Origin: Prochlorococcus sp. AG-347-L21
GTDB taxonomy: Bacteria; Cyanobacteriota; Cyanobacteriia; PCC-6307; Cyanobiaceae
DNA length: 64,000 bases
Direction: 5' to 3'
NCBI GenBank assembly: GCA_003278875.1
Contig: QCCQ01000005.1
Span: 27,561 to 91,560 of the forward strand
Under the pieces are notes generated by a model that saw only the letters and a program-made list of their open reading frames with translations, did no database searches and had not been told where the DNA came from. Shown here piece after piece: positions 7,601 through 17,170 of the stretch (positions are counted from its first letter, which is position 1; each line of letters begins with the position of its first letter). The position numbers were made by a program, and so were the translations under genes.

Positions 7601-7912
7601 ATGGTTTTAAGTTTATTACTATCAACATTTTTAACCGTTTTCATAGCTGAATTAGGTGACAAAACTCAACTAGCTACTTTAACTATAAGTGGCACTTCAA
7701 ATAAACCATTAGCAGTTTTTCTAGGATCTTCTTCAGCACTTGTTTTTGCAAGTTTACTAGGAGCTTTAACAGGTGGTTCTATTTCAAGTTTTTTACCCGA
7801 AGTAGTTCTTAAGTCAATAGCGTCCATTACATTTTTTATCATTGGTATAAAGCTTTTTATCAACTCTTTCACCATCGAAAAAGAAGAAAAAGAAGAAAAA
7901 GAAAATAATTAG
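7601..7912 (+). CDS. GDT1/UPF0016 family half-transporter, second copy
   Basis: 103 aa, same fold as its upstream neighbour: motif AELGDKTQLATLTI at about 16-29, then two further helices and a Glu/Lys-rich tail (EKEEKEEKENN). It starts immediately after the stop of the first copy, so the two are almost certainly made in equal amounts and form a heterodimer that equals the two-repeat transporter of other organisms. Mn2+ export or thylakoid import is the family role; direction is not visible. Confidence 0.88.
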   Translation: MVLSLLLSTFLTVFIAELGDKTQLATLTISGTSNKPLAVFLGSSSALVFASLLGALTGGSISSFLPEVVLKSIASITFFIIGIKLFINSFTIEKEEKEEKENN

Positions 7913-7984
7913 TTTTAAGCCTGGATAATAAGGTGTAATAATAAAGTGTATACCCCTAAATTAATTTATAATTTCATTTAGATC

Positions 7985-10207
7985 ATGTTCACATCATCTT
8001 CAATAATTGATAATCTTTATCAGTCAGAAGGGTTAGAATATAAAAAATTATGCAGATTATTAAAAATAACAAAGAAATCTGATAAGGATAAATTAGATAT
8101 TGCTTTAACAGCTCTAGAAAAACTTGAAATAATTAATAAAAATGAAAATGATGAATATACTTGCATAAAGGATAATGATCATCTTGTCGCCAAAATAAGA
8201 TGTAGTAGCAAAGGCTATTGTTTTGCTGTAAGAGGAAAAGACAAAGAAGATATCTACATTAAAGAAAACCTACTTAACTATGCATGGAATGGAGATAAAG
8301 TTTTAGTAAGGATAATAAAAGAGGGATATAGAAGAAGATCACCTGAAGGAATAGTTGATTGTATTCTTGAAAGATCAAATCAAATACTTCTTTCTAAAGT
8401 AGAAATAATAAACAATGATGTATATGCAATCCCAATAGACGATAGGATCCTCTCTAAAATTAAACTTCCAAAAGAGAATAAAAAATACACTTTCAATCCA
8501 GACAATAAGAATATAGTAAAAGTTGAGATTGATAGATTCCCAATAGGTCAAGAAGAAGGACTAGGTCATGTGATACAAGAACTAAAACTAAACAATAATG
8601 AAGACTATGATACAGACTTTGTTTTATCTAAAAGCAATATCGTTAAATCATACGATTTAAATCATATTGAATCAAAAAAAATAGAACAAAGGGAGAGGAT
8701 AGACCTCACAGATAAAAACTCTTTTTTATTCAAAAGTTGGAATTCTAATAATTCTCCAATGCTCCCAATGATTCAAATAGAGCAAGTAAAAAATAAAAAT
8801 ACTAAATTATGGATACACACAAATAATCTTGCAGAAAGAGTAGATCTAAATAGTAAAAAATCTCTAGAAGTATTATTCAAAGGCTTTGAATCATTACCCT
8901 TATTAAATGATTGGCAAAACTACCTTGGTGAAGCCATAAGAAATGATTCTGAATTTAAATTTGGTGAAAAGAATGAAGCGATAAGCCTCTGTATCAATTT
9001 AAATAGTGATAATGAAATAATTGATTGGTCATTTCATCTTACTTTAGTAAAATGTACTCTTATTGTTGGAAGTGATCATACTGATGCGCTTCTATCTAGA
9101 AAAAGCAAATCAAGAGTAACCTCTCGGGTATTAAAACCTATAAAGGAATATGTCGACGATTTAGATAAAATACTAGAAATTTCATGTTCATTCAGAGAAA
9201 ACCATCTTTTGGAGGGTAAGTTTGAAATTCCTGCGCCACTCAACAAAATACAAGCACTAGAAGAATTTTTTATTCACAATCCAGCTGAATATTCAAAAGG
9301 ATATTTTGAATCATTAAATAAAGAAGATTGCCAAACTTACCTTTCACCAATACTATATGAGGCTAATTTAATATGGTTCAAACATTCAAATCAATATGGC
9401 TTAAAAAGTGCAGGATACATCTCAAATGGAATAGATTACGTTAATGCTAATGAAATTATCAAATATACAGAATTTATTGATAATGATTTAGAGCTTAATG
9501 AAGATGGCAATTTGACATTTAGTCAAGTAATTAAATTATGTGACGACGATAATAAAAAAAGAATCTTACATAAACTTCTAATTAATGAATTTAAAGACAA
9601 TGAAATAAGGTTGATATCTAAAGATCCTGATAATGATGAATCAGAAAAATTATTTATTTCTCCATGGACAATTCCTGGATTTGACTTCACAAATCTTATA
9701 AATCAGCACTGTATTTTTAATATGATAATAAATGGTAAGAAATCAAAGAAAAATAATTTAAAAGAAATAAATATTTCTGAGAGTAATTCATTAGAATTAG
9801 TAAATTGGGATATATTTAATTCATCAATTTCAAAAAATCTAGAAGTATTATTTAACAAGTTTGTTATAGATAAACATAATGAATTCAAGTACAAAGTTAA
9901 CCAATATAAATCTAATATGATAAATATAAAAAAAGTAAGAAAAGCAGAAAAATTAATAGGTAATATTTATAGTGGGTTTATTTTATCAGTGCAAACATAT
10001 GGTTTCTTTGTTGAGATATCAGAACTAAATGTAGAGGGTTTAGTCCACGTAAGCACTCTTAATAATGATTGGTATGAATACAGGTCAAGGCAAAATCTAT
10101 TGATTGGAAGAAAATCCAAAAAATCATATAAAGTTGGAGATGCAATAGAAGTAAAAATAATAAAAGTAGATATTCTTAAATATCAAATTGATTTAGAATT
10201 AACATAA
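7985..10207 (+). CDS. zam: RNB-family protein Zam, with the ribonuclease active site apparently lost
   Basis: A 740-aa protein with the domain order of RNase II/R: a winged-helix-like N-terminus, a cold-shock segment with RRRSPEGIVDCILERS (about 117-131), a degenerate RNB domain and a C-terminal S1 domain (about 656-740, SGFILSVQTYGFFVEI). It fits Zam, named for acetazolamide resistance in Synechocystis. After DLTD (240-243), active enzymes carry a run of four catalytic Asp (TIDxxxxxDxDDA); here the aligned stretch is WNSNNSPMLPM with no Asp. It probably still binds RNA, but exonuclease activity is doubtful. The gene name rests on memory of cyanobacterial annotation. Confidence 0.8.
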   Translation: MFTSSSIIDNLYQSEGLEYKKLCRLLKITKKSDKDKLDIALTALEKLEIINKNENDEYTCIKDNDHLVAKIRCSSKGYCFAVRGKDKEDIYIKENLLNYAWNGDKVLVRIIKEGYRRRSPEGIVDCILERSNQILLSKVEIINNDVYAIPIDDRILSKIKLPKENKKYTFNPDNKNIVKVEIDRFPIGQEEGLGHVIQELKLNNNEDYDTDFVLSKSNIVKSYDLNHIESKKIEQRERIDLTDKNSFLFKSWNSNNSPMLPMIQIEQVKNKNTKLWIHTNNLAERVDLNSKKSLEVLFKGFESLPLLNDWQNYLGEAIRNDSEFKFGEKNEAISLCINLNSDNEIIDWSFHLTLVKCTLIVGSDHTDALLSRKSKSRVTSRVLKPIKEYVDDLDKILEISCSFRENHLLEGKFEIPAPLNKIQALEEFFIHNPAEYSKGYFESLNKEDCQTYLSPILYEANLIWFKHSNQYGLKSAGYISNGIDYVNANEIIKYTEFIDNDLELNEDGNLTFSQVIKLCDDDNKKRILHKLLINEFKDNEIRLISKDPDNDESEKLFISPWTIPGFDFTNLINQHCIFNMIINGKKSKKNNLKEINISESNSLELVNWDIFNSSISKNLEVLFNKFVIDKHNEFKYKVNQYKSNMINIKKVRKAEKLIGNIYSGFILSVQTYGFFVEISELNVEGLVHVSTLNNDWYEYRSRQNLLIGRKSKKSYKVGDAIEVKIIKVDILKYQIDLELT

Positions 10208-10272
10208 ATAAATTTTCATAAAATATATTATGGAAATATTAACCAAAAAAATTTAAGATAACGTTTTAAATT

Positions 10273-10716
10273 ATGTTTAAGAAAAAATATTTACTTTTAA
10301 CTCTTTTTTTTATTATTATTTTTCAAATTTTATTATATACAAATAATAATCAGAAGACTTCATTTAGATACTTTAAATGGACCCTCCAAGAAGTAAGTAT
10401 AGGTAAGTTAATCAGTATTTCGTTTTTTTCTGGTTTATTTGTAAGCACTTTATTGAATACCACAATTTCTAGTAATAGTTTCAGAAAAACAATTTTCGAA
10501 AATGTGGAAGATGATTTTGCATTTAATGATAATGAGGAAGAAATGGAACCAAACGTTGAGATGCCGCCACAAAGGGATATTAGAGAAACTCAACCAACAA
10601 TTTCTGTTAATTACAGAGTAGTCAAAAATATGAATGATAATAATTTAAAAAAAGATCAAAGTTATTCAAATCAAGATATTAAAGATGACTGGGATAATGC
10701 TGATAATGATTGGTAG
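10273..10716 (+). CDS. Hypothetical membrane-anchored protein with an acidic tail
   Basis: 147 aa. Two hydrophobic segments (about 6-22 and 43-63, the second IGKLISISFFSGLFVSTLL) form a hairpin, followed by an acidic region (VEDDFAFNDNEEEMEP) and a polar tail with NYRVVKN and a C-terminal DDWDNADNDW. The two-helix arrangement is reminiscent of LapA-type proteins, but I cannot establish that. It sits 66 bases after zam and 61 bases before the DUF2996 gene, all on the same strand. Confidence 0.65.
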   Translation: MFKKKYLLLTLFFIIIFQILLYTNNNQKTSFRYFKWTLQEVSIGKLISISFFSGLFVSTLLNTTISSNSFRKTIFENVEDDFAFNDNEEEMEPNVEMPPQRDIRETQPTISVNYRVVKNMNDNNLKKDQSYSNQDIKDDWDNADNDW

Positions 10717-10776
10717 AAAATTAAATTAATTAAAATATGTTTTTTTAATTTATAATGAAATAAATAGTTTTTTTTT

Positions 10777-11343
10777 ATGGAAGAAAATTTAGACAAAAAT
10801 AATGAAGTAAATAAAGAAATATCAGACAACACTACTAAATCAAACTCTGAGAAAATAAAAGTAAATAATTCAGAAAAAGTCATCAATATGGATATAAATA
10901 ATGGTGATTCTGCTACTAAAAATATTATTAAAAATGAAATTAATACTCCCGAAAAACTTATAACCAAACCCATAAAAGAACTCCCAGTAGAGAAAAAGCC
11001 TTTCCAAGAATTTATTAACAACCACCTAATACCTTCACTTACTGAGGAAATTAATCAAAGAGGTTTAGAAATAAACAATATTAATCTCATTAACACAAAT
11101 AGACCTATTGCTGGGGACAAATGTTGGGTAATAAATTGTGAAATTAAAGATATATGTAATTTTTGGTTATCCTTTGAGAAGGATGACATTAGTTCATTAA
11201 AAAGTATTTCCGTATCAAAACCTAATCAAAAACCAAGTATTATTGAATCTTTTCTTATTGACGAAAAAAGAATTACCCTAAAATTAATTATTTCAAGAAT
11301 ACTTCAAAGATTGAATGGGCAAAAGTTAATAGGGTTTAATTAG
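10777..11343 (+). CDS. DUF2996 family protein
   Basis: 188 aa. Residues 1-70 are a low-complexity Asn/Lys/Glu/Ser-rich linker. The conserved domain begins at KKPFQEFINNHLIPSLTEEI (about 73) and continues through GDKCWVINCEI and FWLSFEKDDI to the C-terminus, the pattern of cyanobacterial and plastid DUF2996. Soluble. Function unknown. It lies 81 bases upstream of acsF on the same strand. Confidence 0.7.
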   Translation: MEENLDKNNEVNKEISDNTTKSNSEKIKVNNSEKVINMDINNGDSATKNIIKNEINTPEKLITKPIKELPVEKKPFQEFINNHLIPSLTEEINQRGLEINNINLINTNRPIAGDKCWVINCEIKDICNFWLSFEKDDISSLKSISVSKPNQKPSIIESFLIDEKRITLKLIISRILQRLNGQKLIGFN

Positions 11344-11424
11344 AGAAAACAATAACACCAAGTTAACTTTTTCCTCGAAAATACAAATCATAGTAAATAA
11401 TAGTATTAATAAACCGAATAAAAA

Positions 11425-12597
11425 ATGGCTCAATCAACTGTTGAATCAAAAAATAAAAAAGATATTAATAATGGGAAGGCACCAGCAAAAGAAACAATTT
11501 TGTCCCCAAGATTCTATACAACAGATTTTGAGGCCATGGAAAATATGGATTTATCAATAAACGAGGAGGAATTGGAAGCTATATGTGAGGAATTTCGTAA
11601 GGATTACAATAGACATCATTTTGTGAGAAACAGTGAATTTGAAGGCGCTGCAGAAAAATTAGATCCCGAGACAAGAGAGCTTTTCGTTGATTTTCTCGAG
11701 GGAAGTTGTACTTCAGAGTTTTCAGGTTTTTTACTTTATAAGGAACTTAGTAAGAGAATTAAAGTCAAAAACCCTCTACTTGCTGAATGTTTTGCACATA
11801 TGGCCAGAGATGAAGCAAGACATGCAGGTTTTTTAAATAAATCAATGAGTGACTTTGGACTTCAGTTAGATTTAGGTTTTTTAACTGCAAATAAAGATTA
11901 CACTTATTTCCCTCCAAGAAGTATTTTTTACGCTACTTATTTATCCGAAAAAATAGGTTATTGGAGATACATAGCAATTTATAGGCATCTCGAAAAGAAT
12001 CCTGATAGCAAAATTTTTCCTCTATTTAATTATTTTGAAAATTGGTGTCAAGATGAAAATAGACATGGGGATTTCTTTGACGCATTAATGAAAGCTCAGC
12101 CACGTACTGTTAAATCTTTAAGCCAAAAAATTACCATTGGCGGTTCCACTTTTACACACCCGTTATTTGACTACTTCCATAGGTTTAGATATTTTTTGAA
12201 TAATCTTCCATTAACATCTAAGTTATGGTCTAGGTTCTTTCTATTAGCTGTATTTGCAACTATGTATGCTAGGGATTTGGGAATTAAAAAAGATTTCTAC
12301 AGCTCTTTAGGTTTAGATGCCAGAGATTACGACCAGTTTGTTATTAATAAAACAAATGAAACTGCAGCTAGAGTTTTCCCTGTAGTAATGGACGTTTATG
12401 ATAAATCTTTTTATGGAAGATTAGATAAAATAGTAGAGAATAATAAGGTTCTTTCCGATATTGCAAACAGTGATGGAAATAAAGTATCTAAAACTTTTAA
12501 AAAATTACCTAAATATTTATCAAACGGTTACCAATTATTAAGACTATACTTATTGAAACCTCTTTATAGCAAAGATTTTCAACCTTCGATTAGATAA
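11425..12597 (+). CDS. acsF: Mg-protoporphyrin IX monomethyl ester oxidative cyclase
   Basis: Di-iron enzyme that forms the fifth ring of chlorophyll using O2. The 390-aa length is normal. Typical sequence features are the N-terminal [36 protein letters not shown], and the metal-binding motifs [11 protein letters not shown] and DENRHGDFF (ExxH pairs). All expected carboxylate and His ligands are visible. Membrane-associated rather than integral. It lies in a plus-strand series with DUF2996 before it and tldD 31 bases after it. It acts downstream of the Mg chelatase whose ChlH subunit is encoded at 25.5 kb. Confidence 0.96.
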   Translation: MAQSTVESKNKKDINNGKAPAKETILSPRFYTTDFEAMENMDLSINEEELEAICEEFRKDYNRHHFVRNSEFEGAAEKLDPETRELFVDFLEGSCTSEFSGFLLYKELSKRIKVKNPLLAECFAHMARDEARHAGFLNKSMSDFGLQLDLGFLTANKDYTYFPPRSIFYATYLSEKIGYWRYIAIYRHLEKNPDSKIFPLFNYFENWCQDENRHGDFFDALMKAQPRTVKSLSQKITIGGSTFTHPLFDYFHRFRYFLNNLPLTSKLWSRFFLLAVFATMYARDLGIKKDFYSSLGLDARDYDQFVINKTNETAARVFPVVMDVYDKSFYGRLDKIVENNKVLSDIANSDGNKVSKTFKKLPKYLSNGYQLLRLYLLKPLYSKDFQPSIR

Positions 12598-12628
12598 TCT
12601 TAAATACAGAGAAGATTTATAGACTCAT

Positions 12629-14050
12629 ATGCTTTCGTCACAAATCAAATCAAATGAAATCGTTTTTGGTAGTTGCAATAAAGATTTATTAGAAGAAATT
12701 ATTTTCTACGGCATTGGACTTGGTGCTGATTTTGTAGAAATATTTTTAGAGAATACTGACAACTCAAGCGTTTTAGCTGAAGAAGATTTTATTACAAGTG
12801 TAAGTCCATCATTTGGAAGGGGTGCTGGGATTAGAATTTTCAAGGGAAAAAAGGATGGATTTGTAAGTACAAATGATTTAACAAAGCATGGCTTGATGAG
12901 ATCGGTATCTCAAGCTATTGAGATGTTAGACATAACAGACAACAAAAGAGAAGTATTTAACGGTTTAAATAAACATAGGGACTATAGTTTATCCAAGAGA
13001 AAATGGATTAATGAAGTTCCATCTATTCATGAGATAAGTGAAAAACTACTAGTCAGCACAAAGTCTTTAAAAAAAGATAATAAAATAATAACTAGAAAAG
13101 GAAGTTACTCAAGAAATCTTCAAGAAGTAATTATAGCCTCCAGTGACGGAACCTATGTCTCAGATATTAGATTGCATCAAACAGTTGGACTCAACGTAAT
13201 TGCAAGTGATGCCCAATATAGATCTAGTGGAAGTAGAAGATTTGGATCGTCAGGAATGCCTAATGAATTCAGATTATGGGATCACGAAAAAGCAGCTAAT
13301 GATGTGTTTGAAAGTTCAATGAACATGTTGTATGCAAATTATGTTGATGCAGGACAAATGCCTGTTGTATTAGCCAATAAATTTGGTGGCGTCATATTCC
13401 ATGAAGCCTGCGGTCATTTACTTGAAACTACTCAAATAGAGAGAGGAACAACACCATTTGAGAATAAATTGAATGAAAAAATTGCACATGAATCTGTAAC
13501 AGCAATAGATGAAGGGATATCAGAAGGATCCTTCGGTTCATTATCAGTAGATGATGAAGGTATGGAACCCGAAAAATCAGTTCTTATAAAAGATGGAATT
13601 TTAAAAAAATTCATATCCGATAGAGCAGGTGAACTAAGAACTGGCCATAAAAGAACAGGGAGTGGAAGAAGACAAAATTATTCTTTTGCTGCAGCTTCAA
13701 GAATGAGAAATACTTATATAGCTAAAGGGGAGCACTCGAAAGAGGATTTAATCAATAGTATTAGTGAAGGTCTCTACTGCAAATCAATGGGTGGTGGCAG
13801 TGTAGGTGCTACAGGACAATTTAATTTTGCGGTAGAAGAAGGATATCTTATTAAAAATGGAAAATTAACTCGTCCAGTAAAGGGAGCAACATTGATCGGT
13901 GAGGCTAAAGAAGTTATGCCAAAAATATCAATGTGCGGAAATGATCTAGAATTGGCTCCTGGATTCTGTGGATCCATTAGTGGAAGTGTCAACGTAACTG
14001 TTGGCCAACCTCATATTAAGGTTGATTCAATCACTGTTGGAGGAAGATAG
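12629..14050 (+). CDS. tldD: TldD metalloprotease subunit
   Basis: 473 aa. The TldD/TldE pair forms a heterodimeric metalloprotease that degrades unfolded peptides in the cytoplasm. The active subunit is recognised by the HExxxH motif in IFHEACGHLLE (about residues 253-263) and the downstream GTTPFENKL and C-rich PKISMCGNDLELAPGFCGSISGS regions. It is followed after three bases by the partner gene tldE, so the pair is one unit. Confidence 0.92.
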   Translation: MLSSQIKSNEIVFGSCNKDLLEEIIFYGIGLGADFVEIFLENTDNSSVLAEEDFITSVSPSFGRGAGIRIFKGKKDGFVSTNDLTKHGLMRSVSQAIEMLDITDNKREVFNGLNKHRDYSLSKRKWINEVPSIHEISEKLLVSTKSLKKDNKIITRKGSYSRNLQEVIIASSDGTYVSDIRLHQTVGLNVIASDAQYRSSGSRRFGSSGMPNEFRLWDHEKAANDVFESSMNMLYANYVDAGQMPVVLANKFGGVIFHEACGHLLETTQIERGTTPFENKLNEKIAHESVTAIDEGISEGSFGSLSVDDEGMEPEKSVLIKDGILKKFISDRAGELRTGHKRTGSGRRQNYSFAAASRMRNTYIAKGEHSKEDLINSISEGLYCKSMGGGSVGATGQFNFAVEEGYLIKNGKLTRPVKGATLIGEAKEVMPKISMCGNDLELAPGFCGSISGSVNVTVGQPHIKVDSITVGGR

Positions 14051-14053
14051 GAT

Positions 14054-15406
14054 ATGAATTCAAGAGAAATCACAACTCAAATCTCTAAAGCTGCAGATTT
14101 CCTAAATCTTAAAAAATGGGATTATGGAGCAAGCTTTTCTAATGATTATTCTGTGCAAGTAGATAAAGGAGAGGCTAAACAACTTAAGGCATCACAAAAG
14201 CAAATTTTAACTATAAGAGTTTGGAATCAATCTAATCTAGTCGGTATTACTACAACAAGTGATATTAGTGAATCTGGTATTAGAAAAGCTCTTAAGCAAG
14301 CAAATATAGCTTCTGATTTCGGCAATAAGAATGAAACTACAGAATTTTCACCACTAGCTAAGGATCCTATTAAAGTTAAAGAATTTAAAAAAAGAAATCC
14401 TATTGGAATAAAAAAATTACTTACTCTTTTAAGAGGAGCAGAAGTAAAACTAATAGAAAGTCATGAATCCATAAAATCTGTTCCATATAATGGTTTATCT
14501 GAGAGTTTCATTGAGAGAGTTTATGCAAATAGTGAGGGTGCCTTTCGAAGTTATTCCAAAAGTCAAGCAGCACTATATTTATATGCAAGAGCAGAAGAGA
14601 AAAATAAGAAGCCTCGTAGTTCAGGTTCCGTAAAACTTGGATATGGAGCTGATGATTTAGATATAGAGTCGTGTATTAAAGAGGCTTCAAATAAAACAAT
14701 TTCTCATTTAAATTATTCATCTATTAAAACTGATAAATATTTAATATGTTTTTCCCCAGAGTCTTTTTTAACTATCATTAACGCCTTTAGCTCAATGTTT
14801 AATGCTAGAAGCATTCTAGATGGAGTGAGTTTATCTAACAAAAATTCTATTGGAGAGAAACTATCTACAGAAGCACTTAATATTTATGATGATGGTCTTC
14901 ACGAAAAGAATATTTCTTCATCACCATTTGATGGAGAGGGAACTCCTACCAAAAGACTATGTTTAATTAACAAAGGGAGAATAGATAATTTTATACATTC
15001 TGAATCAACTGCAAGAATATTTAAAACAATCCCTACAGGTCACGCTGGACTAGGATCAAAAGTTTCAGTATCCCCTGATTGGATCGTAGTTGAAAAATCA
15101 GAAAAAAACTTTGATCTAAAACCATCACTAGATCACTCTACTTATGAGGGAGAATTCGTTTATATCGAAGAGTTAAATGCAATCCATGCAGGTGTCAGAG
15201 CAAGTCAAGGTTCATTTTCTCTTCCATTTGATGGATGGCTCTACAAAAACGGTAAAAAAATCTCTATAGAATCTGCCACCGTAGCAGGGGATATCAAATA
15301 TCTTTTGAAAAATATAGTAAATATTGAATCAAGCCAGGAGGTAACAACAAGTGGGATTTCTCCACATATATGGGTGGATGAATTATCAATAACTGGTGAC
15401 GCGTGA
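14054..15406 (+). CDS. tldE: TldE/PmbA, non-catalytic partner of TldD
   Basis: 450 aa. Homologous to TldD over the whole length (for example SPFDGEGTPTKR and the C-terminal half) but without the HExxxH motif, as expected for the TldE/PmbA subunit that lines the shared chamber. It follows tldD at once and overlaps the start of fmt (GTG start within the TGA stop region), which indicates coupled translation of the three genes. Confidence 0.88.
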   Translation: MNSREITTQISKAADFLNLKKWDYGASFSNDYSVQVDKGEAKQLKASQKQILTIRVWNQSNLVGITTTSDISESGIRKALKQANIASDFGNKNETTEFSPLAKDPIKVKEFKKRNPIGIKKLLTLLRGAEVKLIESHESIKSVPYNGLSESFIERVYANSEGAFRSYSKSQAALYLYARAEEKNKKPRSSGSVKLGYGADDLDIESCIKEASNKTISHLNYSSIKTDKYLICFSPESFLTIINAFSSMFNARSILDGVSLSNKNSIGEKLSTEALNIYDDGLHEKNISSSPFDGEGTPTKRLCLINKGRIDNFIHSESTARIFKTIPTGHAGLGSKVSVSPDWIVVEKSEKNFDLKPSLDHSTYEGEFVYIEELNAIHAGVRASQGSFSLPFDGWLYKNGKKISIESATVAGDIKYLLKNIVNIESSQEVTTSGISPHIWVDELSITGDA

Positions 15407-16383
15407 GAATTATATTCTGGGGAACACCTGAATATTCAATTCCTAGCCTTGATATTTTTATTAAATCTAAGCACGAGGTAATAGCAGTAGTTAGCCAACC
15501 GGATAAGAAGAGATCTAGGGGAAATAAATTAATAGCCTCACCTGTAAAAAACAATGCTGAGCAAAAATCTATAAAAATTTATACTCCAGAAAAAATTAGG
15601 GGCAATATAGATTTTATAAATGAACTTAAATCACTTTCTTGTGATTTGTTTATTGTTATAGCTTACGGGAAAATTTTACCCAAAGAGATATTGGAAATCC
15701 CAAAATTTGGCTGTTGGAATGCACATGCTTCATTACTTCCAAGATGGCGTGGTGCCGCCCCAATTCAATGGTCCCTAATGAAAGGCGATGAATTTACTGG
15801 TGTAGGAATTATTAAAATGAATGAGGGACTAGATACTGGCGACATATTGTTGGAAGAAAAAATTAAAATCAATAACATCGATAATTTTAATACATTATCG
15901 GAAAAACTTAGTATTTTATCTGCAAAATTATTTTTAAAAGCTACATCTTTAATCGAAGAAAATATTAATAAAAATACTAATCCTCGATTAACAAAGCAAA
16001 ATACCCTTGGAAGAGAAATTACTTACGCAAGAATGATTGAAAAATCAGACTTTAAAATTGATTGGGGTAATGAGGCAATTAAAATTTCTCAAAAAATAAA
16101 AGCATTACATCCGCGAGCAAATACTACATTTAGAGGTAAGAACTTAAAAATACTTAAAATCAAAGTTTTGAGTATTGATGTAATTAAGAATGAAAAATAC
16201 ATTTTCATGAGCAATAATTCAAAAACAGGTATTATTCTTGCTGTAATAGCAAATGAAGGAATAATAATTTCAACTAAAACTGATCCGATTATTTTGTTAG
16301 AAGCAAAACTTGAAGGCAAAAACATTTCTAGCAAAAATCAATTGATACAACAATTAAATCCATCAGTAGGAGAATATCTCTAA
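15403..16383 (+). CDS. fmt: Methionyl-tRNA formyltransferase
   Basis: 326 aa. Transfers a formyl group from 10-formyl-THF to Met on the initiator tRNA. The N-terminus (RIIFWGTPEYSIPSLD) and the catalytic HASLLPRWRGAAPIQWSLMKGDEFTGV region, with the essential Asn/His/Asp context, are plain, followed by the C-terminal OB-like tRNA-binding domain. It starts at GTG, overlapping the tldE stop by four bases. The 3' end overlaps the convergent terC gene by four bases. Its tRNA substrate is encoded at 39.2 kb. Confidence 0.95.
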   Translation: MRIIFWGTPEYSIPSLDIFIKSKHEVIAVVSQPDKKRSRGNKLIASPVKNNAEQKSIKIYTPEKIRGNIDFINELKSLSCDLFIVIAYGKILPKEILEIPKFGCWNAHASLLPRWRGAAPIQWSLMKGDEFTGVGIIKMNEGLDTGDILLEEKIKINNIDNFNTLSEKLSILSAKLFLKATSLIEENINKNTNPRLTKQNTLGREITYARMIEKSDFKIDWGNEAIKISQKIKALHPRANTTFRGKNLKILKIKVLSIDVIKNEKYIFMSNNSKTGIILAVIANEGIIISTKTDPIILLEAKLEGKNISSKNQLIQQLNPSVGEYL

Positions 16384-17096
16384 GAATAATTTTTAGATTC
16401 TTTTTTAGAGAATCCCCAAATGAAAGCAAAAATAATCAAAATATAAAAATAATAGTCTGGAAGAATAGATTCTTTAATTAAAGTATTTAGTAAAAGTTTA
16501 ATTCCAACGATTAAAATTGCTACGTAACCGGCTGTTTCTAATCTAGAAAATATATCCAGAAGTTTTAGAAAAATCCCGGATGTAAATCTTAAGGCTAATA
16601 CTCCAATTAATGCTCCAAATATAATTAATATGTATTGATCGCTGATAGCTACTGCAGTAGTGATACTGTCTATAGAAAATGCAAAATCAGTAATTGAAAG
16701 AAGCGCTACAACCCTTAAAAACCTAAAATTATTTTTATTATTATCTGTCCCATTTTCAGCGTTTTCTATATCTGAATTTAAAAAAACATTAGAGAAGAAT
16801 AAGTATATTAAATAAAAACCAGCGAAAACTCTAATAAGAATAAACTTTAGAAGAACATTAGATAAAATGATGAGAATAATCCTAAATAATAAAGATATTG
16901 TTATACCAATATTTAAGGCTCTTGACCTTAATTCTGAACTGTCGAGGGATTTAGTAAGAGAAGCTAGTGCTACAGCATTATCTGCAGATAATAATAATTC
17001 TAGAGCAATTAATATTGGTAAAAGTGTAAAGATTTCGTACCAACTGTCTACCTGATCTAGCGTGGGTATAAAAGAATTTATTGCGGCTGAATCCAT
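16380..17096 (-). CDS. TerC-family integral membrane protein
   Basis: About 238 aa with six to seven membrane helices. The family motif LLSADNAVALASL near residue 40 carries an acidic residue in the membrane, and a second Asp lies in ITDFAFSIDSITTAVA. TerC proteins in bacteria are tied to metal ion export (Mn2+), and in chloroplasts to thylakoid membrane protein insertion. The ATG at 17096 is chosen over a TTG one codon upstream. It converges on fmt with a four-base overlap. Confidence 0.88.
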   Translation of the reverse strand: MDSAAINSFIPTLDQVDSWYEIFTLLPILIALELLLSADNAVALASLTKSLDSSELRSRALNIGITISLLFRIILIILSNVLLKFILIRVFAGFYLIYLFFSNVFLNSDIENAENGTDNNKNNFRFLRVVALLSITDFAFSIDSITTAVAISDQYILIIFGALIGVLALRFTSGIFLKLLDIFSRLETAGYVAILIVGIKLLLNTLIKESILPDYYFYILIIFAFIWGFSKKESKNYS

Positions 17097-17170
17097 CAAA
17101 TATAATTCACAATCAGTATAAAATCTAATATAATATATCGGATATTTGTAATCAAGATCGATAACTATAA

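Noticed and set aside
13432..13992. Minus-strand frames opposite tldD
   Set aside because: Antisense shadows of a well-conserved metalloprotease gene.
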